In this document: in pieces, positions 22,631 through 29,236 of the stretch
Layout: every line of letters begins with the position of its first letter
Numbering within the stretch: position 1 is the first letter of the stretch
Assembly: GCA_947624385.1 (NCBI GenBank)
Contig: CANQJZ010000020.1
Span: forward strand, 1-41,903
DNA length: 41,903 nucleotides
Source: an uncultured Oscillospiraceae bacterium
Lineage (GTDB): Bacteria > Bacillota > Clostridia > Oscillospirales > Oscillospiraceae
Reading direction: 5' to 3'
Position numbers and translations under genes: made by a program
The notes under the pieces: model-generated
Databases searched by the model: none
What the model was told of the DNA's origin: nothing
What the model saw: the letters and a program-made list of their open reading frames with translations, nothing else

Positions 22631-22659
22631 AGCCCCCTCGGAAACGAGGGGGCTTTTTT
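22631..22659 (+). terminator. terminator of the SGNH-DUF4358 operon
   Basis: 10-bp stem AGCCCCCTCG / CGAGGGGGCT with gaaa loop and TTTTTT tail. It resembles one arm of the intergenic repeat family. Confidence 0.85.
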
Positions 22660-22679
22660 ATATGGAAAATTCATTGAAA

Positions 22680-22737
22680 AAAGCCTCCCTCTGACGAGGG
22701 AGGTGGCGAGGCTCTGCCGCGACGGAGGGAGAGAAAC
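22680..22737. repeat. two-hairpin intergenic repeat (type C)
   Basis: GCCTCCCTCtgacGAGGGAGG, then GGCGAGGCTctgccgCGAC and GGAGGGAGAGA. It lies 4 bp before the stop of the minus-strand permease gene. Type A, read on the other strand, is the same design. Confidence 0.65.
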
Positions 22738-22741
22738 ATTT

Positions 22742-23986
22742 TTACGCCTTGCGGAGACTTCGCAAGATATCCCCCAGCCTGGGGCGGGAGCCGTACAGCA
22801 GCACGCCAACCTTGTAAATTCGCGCCGCCAGGACCCCGATGCCGATCACGCTGGCCGCCAGCACCAGCGTGGACAGGGCGATCTCCACCCAGCTCACCGT
22901 GCTCATGGCGATACGGGTGAACATGGCGATAGGGGAGGTAAAGGGCACATAAGAGCATATCTTCATGAGCGCGCTGTTGACCGTGCCGCTGCTCATAGCG
23001 GACACCACCACGAAAAAGCCCACGATGAACAGCACCGTCACGGGCAGGACGGAGGTGTTGATGTCCTCCAGCTTGGTGGCGGTGGAGCCCACCGCGCCGA
23101 ACATGAACGCGTACAGGAAAAAGCCCAGCACGAAGTACAAAAGCATGTACCCCAGCAGCGCCGGGGGCATGTCGAACAGCATCCCCATGATCATGTTGCC
23201 GCCCCAGGCCGCCCGGTTCAGCCGGTAGAATAAAAGCGCCGCGCCGAACACGCACACAAGCTGGCTCAATCCCGCCAGACACGCGGCGATCACCTTGCCG
23301 AACATCATGGACACGGGCTTTGCGCTGGTGATGAGAAGCTCCATGGCCCGGGAACTCTTCTCCGTGGCCACGCTGGTGGCAACCATCTGGCCGTAAAGCA
23401 GAATGACCATGTACAGGGCGAAGATCATGATGTAGGTATAGAAGAAATTCTGCCCCTGGTCCGTGCCCAGGGTCTGGACCGCGTGCTCCGGCCGGAAGGC
23501 CAGAATGTCCGCCGCCTGTTCAGCCGTCATGCCGCCCGCCGTCATGGCCGCCAGCTTGCATACCTGGCCCAGGACCTCGTCGGCGGTGTCGGTGTTCATG
23601 TCGTACAGGGACAGATCGTCCACGTAATAGGTGTAGCGGCTTAAGCCCTCCAGGACAAAGGCGCACTCCGCCTCGCCGTCGGCGATCGCGCTCTCGATAT
23701 CGGTCCCGTCGGCCAGGCGGACCTCATAGTTCGGGAACGCGGCGGAAAAGGCCGCCAAAAGCGTATCCTCGTCCTCGTCCGACGCGTCCAGGAGCATCAC
23801 GGGCCCGTCCCGGCCGTCGCCCGCGTCGGCGGCGGGCTCGCCGTCGTCCTTGAACAGCGCCGCGATCCGGGGGAAGAACAGCAGGATGGCCAGGGCCAGC
23901 ACCAGAAAGACCGTGACGCCGATGAACGTCTTGTTTTTCAGATAGTTGCCCATCTCAAAGCGCAAAATGACCCCAAACTGTTTCAT
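22742..23986 (-). CDS. ABC-2 type exporter permease, NatB-like
   Basis: 414-residue permease. One N-terminal helix (about 20-40, FIGVTVFLVLALAILLFF) is followed by an extracytoplasmic domain (about 45-175) and five or six C-terminal helices (about 180-390). This is the ABC2_membrane_3/NatB layout, as in Na+ or drug efflux exporters. The start overlaps the stop of the ATPase gene (ATGA), so the two form one transporter. The substrate is not predictable; NatB-like is an architectural label. Confidence 0.85.
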   Translation of the reverse strand: MKQFGVILRFEMGNYLKNKTFIGVTVFLVLALAILLFFPRIAALFKDDGEPAADAGDGRDGPVMLLDASDEDEDTLLAAFSAAFPNYEVRLADGTDIESAIADGEAECAFVLEGLSRYTYYVDDLSLYDMNTDTADEVLGQVCKLAAMTAGGMTAEQAADILAFRPEHAVQTLGTDQGQNFFYTYIMIFALYMVILLYGQMVATSVATEKSSRAMELLITSAKPVSMMFGKVIAACLAGLSQLVCVFGAALLFYRLNRAAWGGNMIMGMLFDMPPALLGYMLLYFVLGFFLYAFMFGAVGSTATKLEDINTSVLPVTVLFIVGFFVVVSAMSSGTVNSALMKICSYVPFTSPIAMFTRIAMSTVSWVEIALSTLVLAASVIGIGVLAARIYKVGVLLYGSRPRLGDILRSLRKA

Positions 23987-24891
23987 GCCTTTTCGCCTCC
24001 CTGTTCATTGTCGCCGGCGTACTCCACGAAGATGTCGTTCAGCGACGGCTCGAATACCCGCATCTCGTCCAGGTCGTATTTTTCCGCCAGGGCCTTCATG
24101 GTCGCGCCCTTGGCCTCCGGCGAGGGCAGACGCAGCAAAAGCGACCCGTCCTCCCGCTGTTGGCACGCGTCCGGGTACGCCGCGGCGATATCGTCCGCCC
24201 GCTCGGAGCGCAGCACCAGCCTATCCCGGGGATAGTCCCGCTTGATGTCCCGCAATGACCCGGACAGGACGATCTTCCCGCCGCGCAAAATGGCGATGGA
24301 ATGGCAAAATTCCTCGATATAGCTCATCTGGTGGCTGGAAAAGAGCACCGTCTTGCCCCGGTCGATCTCGTCCTTCACCACATCCTTTAAGAGCATGGCG
24401 TTCACCGGGTCCAGGCCGGAGAAGGGCTCGTCCAGGATGATCACGTCCGGGTCGTGGGCCAGGGCGGTGATGAGCTGTATTTTCTGCTGGTTGCCCTTGG
24501 ACAGGGTGTCCAGCCGCTTGTCCCGGTACTCGGTCATGCCCAGCCGGTCCAGCCACCCGTCCACGGCCCTGGCCGCGGCGGGTTTGGTCATGCCGTGCAG
24601 CCGTGCGAAATAGACCAGCTGCTCGAAGATCTTCTTCTTGGGGTACATGCCCCGTTCCTCCGGCAGGTAGCCCATGGACACTTTCGCCCGGTCGATGGGC
24701 GCGCCGTCAGCCAGCACCCGGCCGCTGTCGGCGGGAAATACGCCCATCAAAATGCGGATGGAAGTGGTTTTGCCCGCCCCGTTGCGGCCCAGAAGGCCCA
24801 GCGCCTCGCCGCTGTGGGCGTGGAAGCTCACCCCGTCCAGCACCGTCTGGGTCCCAAAGCTCTTGGTGACGCTCTCAAACGCCAGGTCCAT
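23983..24891 (-). CDS. ABC transporter ATP-binding protein, NatA-like
   Basis: 302-residue ATPase: Walker A GLLGRNGAGKTTSIRI (about 33-48), signature LSKGNQQKIQLITAL (LSKGN variant with a following Q-rich stretch), Walker B VIILDEPFSGLDPVN, H-loop FSSHQMSYIE, and a C-terminal DUF4162-type extension of about 80 residues (EAKGATMKALAEKYDLDEMR), typical of NatA/bacitracin-type exporters. It partners the permease encoded next. The gene lies 30 bp after ogt and probably shares its transcript. Confidence 0.92.
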   Translation of the reverse strand: MDLAFESVTKSFGTQTVLDGVSFHAHSGEALGLLGRNGAGKTTSIRILMGVFPADSGRVLADGAPIDRAKVSMGYLPEERGMYPKKKIFEQLVYFARLHGMTKPAAARAVDGWLDRLGMTEYRDKRLDTLSKGNQQKIQLITALAHDPDVIILDEPFSGLDPVNAMLLKDVVKDEIDRGKTVLFSSHQMSYIEEFCHSIAILRGGKIVLSGSLRDIKRDYPRDRLVLRSERADDIAAAYPDACQQREDGSLLLRLPSPEAKGATMKALAEKYDLDEMRVFEPSLNDIFVEYAGDNEQGGEKA

Positions 24892-24921
24892 GTGAGAGTC
24901 CCCCCCTATAATAATGATGTA

Positions 24922-25413
24922 TCAGATCGCGCCCTCGTGCTGCAGCAGCCAGCTCTTGACGCCAAGGCCCGCCGCGTAGCCCGTCAGCGCGCCGTCCGCG
25001 CCCACCACCCGGTGGCAGGGGATGATGACGGAGATGGGGTTGCGGCCCACCGCGTTGCCTACCGCCTGGGCGGACATGGTATACCGTCCCATGCGCCGGG
25101 CCGCCTTGTCCGCCAGCGCACCGTAGGTCGTGACCTCCCCGTATGGGATGTCCAGCAGCAGGTCCCACACGAGCCGTTGAAAGGCCGTGCCGGTGGGGGC
25201 CAATGGCAGCGAGCGCGGGTCCGGCCCGTCCCCGGCGAAGTACGCGTCCAGCCAGGTCCGGACGGAGGCGAACGCCGCCAGCGCGTCGTTTTCCTCCATG
25301 GGGCAGGTGGGGAAGTGCTTTTGCCCCACGAACCACAGCCCCGTCAGGGCCGCGCCGTCGGAGCCCAGGACCATCCGCCCCGCCGGGGAGGGATAGAGCG
25401 TGGAATAGAGCAT
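24922..25413 (-). CDS. ogt: methylated-DNA-[protein]-cysteine S-methyltransferase
   Basis: 163-residue suicide DNA-repair protein that transfers O6-alkyl groups from guanine to its own cysteine. Active-site segment PCHRVVG (Cys133), helix-turn-helix segment YGEVTTYGALADKA, and VGNAVGRNPISVIIP immediately before the active site. Full Ogt length with no fused AdaA domain. The start is the ATG at 25413 behind GGGAGGTGACGCC. First gene of a probable three-gene operon with the ABC exporter. Confidence 0.94.
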   Translation of the reverse strand: MLYSTLYPSPAGRMVLGSDGAALTGLWFVGQKHFPTCPMEENDALAAFASVRTWLDAYFAGDGPDPRSLPLAPTGTAFQRLVWDLLLDIPYGEVTTYGALADKAARRMGRYTMSAQAVGNAVGRNPISVIIPCHRVVGADGALTGYAAGLGVKSWLLQHEGAI

Positions 25414-25435
25414 GTGGCGTCACCTCCCGGGGGAT

Positions 25436-25464
25436 ATTATAACTGTTTGGCGATCGGATGACAA
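25436..25464 (-). promoter_or_regulatory. promoter of ogt and the ABC exporter
   Basis: Minus-strand TTGTCA (25464-25459), 17-bp spacer, TATAAT (25441-25436). Confidence 0.75.
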
Positions 25465-25497
25465 GGGCGCGGCCCCGCCGCGCCCTTACCATATACA

Positions 25498-25619
25498 AAG
25501 CCTCCCCTGTGCAAGGGGAGGTGGGCCGCCGCAAGGCGGCTCGGAAGGGTTGTAGACAACCCCCCAGTCACGCTTACGCGTGACAGCCCCCCTTACACAG
25601 GGGGCCTTTCGACAAGGTA
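25498..25619. repeat. long composite palindromic repeat (type B, reverse order)
   Basis: GCCTCCCCTgtgcaAGGGGAGG, GGGCCGCCgcaaGGCGGCTC, GGTTGTaGACAACC, GTCACGCttaCGCGTGAC and GCCCCCTtacacAGGGGGC. The arms are in the opposite order to those at 6383. Confidence 0.75.
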
Positions 25620-25663
25620 GGTGGATCACAAAAGCCCTTTTTTCTCGTCCTCACATTTTCTTC

Positions 25664-25692
25664 TTGCGTTACATCGAACAATGCGTTACAAT
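25664..25692 (+). promoter_or_regulatory. sigma-A promoter of the second BspA-type gene, with 17-bp-spaced direct repeats
   Basis: TTGCGT (25664-25669), 17-bp spacer, TACAAT (25687-25692). TGCGTTACA occurs exactly twice, at 25665 and 25682. It matches the promoter at 2977 almost base for base. Confidence 0.75.
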
Positions 25693-25698
25693 AAAGCC

Positions 25699-25990
25699 GC
25701 GAGGTAAACAAAAGGCGGGACGTGAGGCGGTTGCAACACCTCACGCCCCTATGCAGGAGTCGTAGCCTCCCACACAGCAGGATATACTGCGCCGGACCCA
25801 TTATACCCGCAACCCTCTGTTTTTACAAGGCGGTTTACGGATGATGGGGGCAGTGCTGTCGTTCCACGGTGTAGGGAAGTTTCCCTGCGCCGTCTTTTGT
25901 TTGTCTCGGTGGGAAGGTCCGCGGGCGGGCGAAAACCCGCCCCGGACCCGACTGCCGGGAAACAATTTAAGAAAGGAACGGTATGAAAGC
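25699..25990 (+). promoter_or_regulatory. structured 5' leader RNA, copy 2 (candidate cis-regulatory RNA)
   Basis: About 292 nt, colinear with 3012-3298. The first hairpin is GGG-a-CGTGAGG / CCTCACG-CCC (25717-25748), with the loop changed in length. The blocks CCCCTATGCAGGAGTC, CACAGCAGGATA and TGCGCCGGACCCATTATACC are shared. The terminator-like hairpin (25866-25893) and the GC-rich hairpin before the ribosome site are nearly identical to copy 1. Between the two, a further stem (about CCGCAACC with GGTTTACGG) differs from copy 1 (CGTAACCC with GGGTTAT) but can still pair in part. Confidence 0.65.
25866..25903 (+). terminator. internal attenuator-like hairpin in leader copy 2
   Basis: Same hairpin as at 3173, ACGG-UGU-AGGGAA with UUCCCU-GCG-CCGU, followed by CTTTTGTTTG. 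Confidence 0.55.
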
Positions 25991-27280
25991 ATGGCAAAGC
26001 GCGGTTTGAGTTTGCTCCTGGCGCTGGTGACGGTGTTCTCTCTCACCGCCCCAGCGTTCGCGGAGGAAGCGCCGGTCGAGGAACCGGAAGAAGTAACGGA
26101 GGAAGTAGAGAACAAGCCGGTGACGGCGGCCACGTCCGGCACCTGCGGCGAGGGTGTGACCTATACCCTGACCAATGACGGCACCGTCACTATCTCAGGA
26201 AATGGAAAAATTGACGCGTTTGCATTTGAGAATCGCCGTGATATTGAAACTGTCGTAATAAATAGCGGCGTGACCGGCATCGGGGGGTATGCGTTTTCTG
26301 GCTGCACGTCGTTGACCAGAGTAACGATCCCAGGCAGCGTGGGCAGCATAGAGGACGGTGCGTTTTCCCACTGCCCTTCGCTGGCGAGCGTGAAAATCAA
26401 CAATGGTGTGACTACCATCATGATTTTTGCATTTTTATGGTGCGATGCCCTAACCAGTGTTACAATCCCGGAAAGCGTGACCAGTATTGGGGAAAGTGCG
26501 TTTGGTTTGTGCGATTCTCTGACCGATGTGACGGTCTTGAATCCAGACTGCGAGATATATTACAGGAGTGACACTCTTGGCGTACAAGACGGTGTGACGA
26601 CCATCCACGGCTATACCGGGTCCACGGCAGCCGCATATGCCAAGGCGTACGGCTACCCGTTCGTGGCATTGGATGCGGCGCCTACAGTGACGCCTACCCC
26701 TAAGCCTACGGCGACGCCGGTACCCACCCTTGCGGCTCCCACGGTGGAGATCGCCCAGACAAGCGACGGTATTCAGGTGTCGTGGAACAAGGTCGCCGGT
26801 TCACCCCGCTACATGGTGTACTACAAAGAGGGCAGCGGCTCTTGGAAAAAGATCGGTACCACGACCTCTACCACCTACACCCGCAAGGCGGCACAGTTGA
26901 AAAACGGCGTGACCTATACGTTCACCGTCCGCTGCTGCGAGAACGACAAGAAGACGCTGCTCGGCCCCTACAAGGCCAGCAACAGCCTCAAGTACACCGC
27001 CCAGCTGGCCGCTCCCACCGTGAAGATCGCGAAAGTTGCCGGGGGAATCAAAGTCAGTTGGAATAAAATCACCGGCTCGCCCCGCTACATGGTCTATTAC
27101 AAAGAAAACGGCGGCAGCTGGAAGCGGATAGGCACCACCACCGCGACCACCTACACCCGTGCTGCCAAGTACCTCAAGAACGGCGCAACGTACCAGTTCA
27201 CCGTCCGCTGCTGTGAAAATGACAAGAAAACCCTGCTGGGGCCGTACAAGGCAAGTAATTCTTTGAAATACACGAAATAA
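25991..27280 (+). CDS. BspA-type leucine-rich-repeat surface protein, short form, two FN3 domains
   Basis: 429-residue exported protein. Signal peptide 1-24 (ends TAPAFA), acidic Glu/Val/Pro stretch (25-40), about five BspA-type LRR_5 repeats (about 50-215; SLTRVTIPGSVGSIEDGAFSHC and similar, read in parts), a short Pro/Thr linker (about 235-246), and two FN3-like modules (247-337 and 338-429) almost identical to those of the protein at 3299. No cell-wall sorting motif. The start is the ATG at 25991; the frame is open upstream to 25841 only because the leader happens to lack stops. An out-of-frame ATG at 25983 heads an 8-codon ORF overlapping the start. Same leader and terminator design as the long paralogue. 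Confidence 0.87.
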   Translation: MAKRGLSLLLALVTVFSLTAPAFAEEAPVEEPEEVTEEVENKPVTAATSGTCGEGVTYTLTNDGTVTISGNGKIDAFAFENRRDIETVVINSGVTGIGGYAFSGCTSLTRVTIPGSVGSIEDGAFSHCPSLASVKINNGVTTIMIFAFLWCDALTSVTIPESVTSIGESAFGLCDSLTDVTVLNPDCEIYYRSDTLGVQDGVTTIHGYTGSTAAAYAKAYGYPFVALDAAPTVTPTPKPTATPVPTLAAPTVEIAQTSDGIQVSWNKVAGSPRYMVYYKEGSGSWKKIGTTTSTTYTRKAAQLKNGVTYTFTVRCCENDKKTLLGPYKASNSLKYTAQLAAPTVKIAKVAGGIKVSWNKITGSPRYMVYYKENGGSWKRIGTTTATTYTRAAKYLKNGATYQFTVRCCENDKKTLLGPYKASNSLKYTK

Positions 27281-27286
27281 AATTTT

Positions 27287-27311
27287 GGGCGCGTCGAAAG
27301 ACGCGCCCATT
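27287..27311 (+). terminator. terminator of the second BspA-type gene
   Basis: GGGCGCGTC-gaaa-GACGCGCCC then ATTT, 6 bp after the stop codon. Compared with the paralogue's terminator at 6102, one stem pair is exchanged and still pairs. Confidence 0.8.
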
Positions 27312-27312
27312 T

Positions 27313-27452
27313 CTCTCCCTCCGACGCGGCGGAGCCGCGCCACCTCCCTCGTCAGAGGGAGGCTTGGAAAAAGGAAGAGGATTTAAAATATCTCTCCCTC
27401 AGTCAGCGCGGAGCGCTGACAGCCCCCTCGTCAGAGGGGGCCTTTGAATAAG
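27313..27452. repeat. two adjacent two-hairpin repeats (types C and A)
   Basis: First unit: CTCTCCCTCCG, GCGGCggaGCCGC, CCTCCCTCgtcaGAGGGAGG. After AAGGAAGAGGATTTAAAATAT comes the second unit: CTCTCCCTCAGTCAGCGC, GCGCTGAC, GCCCCCTCgtcaGAGGGGGC, CTTTGAATAAGG. It fills most of the 302-bp gap before hrcA; the remainder is the hrcA promoter and CIRCE. Confidence 0.75.
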
Positions 27453-27495
27453 GAAAATGAATATGAACAAATTACAAATAATATGGCCGGGAGGG

Positions 27496-27524
27496 TTGAC
27501 AGGGGCGAAAAGGTGTGGTAAATT
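27496..27524 (+). promoter_or_regulatory. promoter of the heat-shock operon
   Basis: TTGACA (27496-27501), 17-bp spacer, TAAATT (27519-27524). The -10 box overlaps the first bases of the CIRCE operator. Confidence 0.75.
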
Positions 27525-27549
27525 AGCACTCGAAAGAAAAGAGTGCTAG
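27523..27549. promoter_or_regulatory. CIRCE operator (HrcA binding site)
   Basis: TTAGCACTC-N9-GAGTGCTAG: the canonical CIRCE inverted repeat with a single departure from consensus in the last base. It overlaps the -10 box and the start of the transcript, so HrcA bound here would block initiation. Confidence 0.96.
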
Positions 27550-27582
27550 CAAATCTGGCTTTGAACTGCCAGGAGGCGGCAA

Positions 27583-28683
27583 ATGGAACTGAGCGAGAGA
27601 AAGAAAAGAATACTGACCGCCGTGGTGGAGGGCTATATCGCCACCGCGGAGCCGGTGGGGTCCAAGACCCTGGCCCAGGCCATCGGCTGTTCCTCCGCGA
27701 CCATCCGCAACGAGATGAGCGAGCTGACCGGCATGGGGCTTTTGGAGCAGCCCCACACCAGCGCGGGACGGGTGCCGTCCCCGGCGGGGTACCGGCTGTA
27801 CGTCAACGAGCTGATGGAGAAGCAGAAGCTGTCCGAGGCCGAGACCGCCGCCATCAACGAAAAGCTGGCCCGCAAGGACGAGCAGATCGAAAAGCTCATG
27901 GCCGAGGTGGGACAGCTCACCAGCTCCATGACCCAATACCCGGCCTACGCGCTGACCATGAAGCCGCCGGTGGCGGTGAAGCGGTTCGATTTCATTTATA
28001 TAGACAGGAACACGTTCATCGTGGTGGCGCTGCTGACGGACAACACCGTGAAGAACAAGCTGGTACACCTGCCCTTTTCCGTGGACCAGGAGCAGATCAA
28101 CACCCTGTCCAGCCTGTTCAACGCCAATTTCACCGGCGTGACGGACCGGGAGATCACGGACAGCATCATCCGGTCCACCCAGCGGGCCGCGGGGGATACC
28201 TACGGGCTGGTGGCGGTGGTGGCAAGCTTCACCATGGAGTGCCTGGCCGCGGCAAGGACCGCCCCCATGAGGGTGGCGGGCGCGTCAAGGCTTTTGAACC
28301 AGCCGGAATACCGGGACCCGGACAAGGCCCACGCGCTGATGAACTTCATCTCCGACGGCAGCCGCCTGGCGGAGGACCTGCCCCCTGCCGGCCTGGGCCA
28401 GGACGGCATACGGGTCACCATCGGGCCGGAAAACATGGCGGAGGAATTGAAGGATTCCAGCGTGGTCATGGCCTCTTATGACGCCGGGGACGGTATGCGG
28501 GGCTACATCGGCGTGGTGGGTCCCACCCGGATGGACTACTCCGGCGTGGCCGCAAAATTGAGCTACATCGCCGCGGGGCTGAGCCGGCTCCTGGCCGGGA
28601 CAGACGCCCCGGAGGGTCTGAACAATAAATTAGTGTTGAAGGAAAGTGAACGCCATGAGCAAGAAGCAGGACAGGAAGGATAA
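27583..28683 (+). CDS. hrcA: heat-inducible transcription repressor HrcA
   Basis: 366-residue repressor of class I heat-shock genes. The N-terminal winged helix (about 1-70) has AEPVGSKTLAQAIGCSSATI and MGLLEQPHTSAGRVPSPAGY, both hallmark HrcA segments. A middle dimerisation/GAF-like region follows, and the C-terminal RMDYSGVAAKLSYIA is the usual HrcA end block. The final 20 or so residues (ESERHEQEAGQEG) extend beyond the usual end and overlap grpE by 29 bp. ATG at 27583 follows CCAGGAGGCGGCAA. It binds CIRCE at 27523; GroEL normally modulates its activity. Confidence 0.96.
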   Translation: MELSERKKRILTAVVEGYIATAEPVGSKTLAQAIGCSSATIRNEMSELTGMGLLEQPHTSAGRVPSPAGYRLYVNELMEKQKLSEAETAAINEKLARKDEQIEKLMAEVGQLTSSMTQYPAYALTMKPPVAVKRFDFIYIDRNTFIVVALLTDNTVKNKLVHLPFSVDQEQINTLSSLFNANFTGVTDREITDSIIRSTQRAAGDTYGLVAVVASFTMECLAAARTAPMRVAGASRLLNQPEYRDPDKAHALMNFISDGSRLAEDLPPAGLGQDGIRVTIGPENMAEELKDSSVVMASYDAGDGMRGYIGVVGPTRMDYSGVAAKLSYIAAGLSRLLAGTDAPEGLNNKLVLKESERHEQEAGQEG

Positions 28684-29209
28684 GCCCCAGCAGCCGGAGC
28701 AGCCGGAGAAAGAGACCGAGGAAGTCAAAGCCGCCGAGGAAGCACCGGAGGAAGAACCGAAGGAGCAGGGACCCGGCGAGGCCGAGACGCTGAAGGCAAG
28801 TCTGGCCGAGGCAAACGACAAGTACCTGCGGATGCTGGCGGAGTACGACAATTACCGCCGCCGCAGCCAGAAGGAGCGGGAGAGCATCTACACCGACGTG
28901 CGGGCGGATACGGTGATGAAGTTCCTGCCGGTGTACGATAACCTGGCCCGGGCCGTCCAGCACGAGACGGACGACGACACCCGCAAGGGCGTGGAGGCCA
29001 TCTTCACCCAGCTCAAGGGCATTTTGGAAGGCATGGGCGTGACGGAGATAGAGACCGTGGGCAAGAAGTTCGACCCGGCGCTGCACGACGCGCTGCTGCA
29101 CATCGACGACGAAAAGTACGGCGAGGGCGAGATCGTGCTGGAGCTGGAAAAGGGCTTCAAGCTGGGCGACCGGGTGATACGGTTCGCAAGGGTCCAGGTG
29201 GCAAACTGA
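28655..29209 (+). CDS. grpE: nucleotide exchange factor GrpE
   Basis: 184-residue co-chaperone that releases ADP from DnaK. N-terminal charged, disordered stretch (1-45), then the long dimerising helix (LKASLAEANDKYLRMLAEYD, NYRRRSQKERES), the four-helix bundle (MKFLPVYDNLARAVQHETDD) and the C-terminal beta wing (FDPALHDALLHI, VLELEKGFKLGDRVIRFARV). The start is the ATG at 28655, 8 bp after AAGGAAAG; the in-frame GTG at 28646 overlaps that site. It overlaps hrcA by 29 bp. This is a complete GrpE, in contrast with the truncated GrpE domain fused to the next gene product. Confidence 0.95.
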   Translation: MSKKQDRKDKPQQPEQPEKETEEVKAAEEAPEEEPKEQGPGEAETLKASLAEANDKYLRMLAEYDNYRRRSQKERESIYTDVRADTVMKFLPVYDNLARAVQHETDDDTRKGVEAIFTQLKGILEGMGVTEIETVGKKFDPALHDALLHIDDEKYGEGEIVLELEKGFKLGDRVIRFARVQVAN

Positions 29210-29236
29210 ACTTCCTGCATTGGGGAGCGTGGGGAT

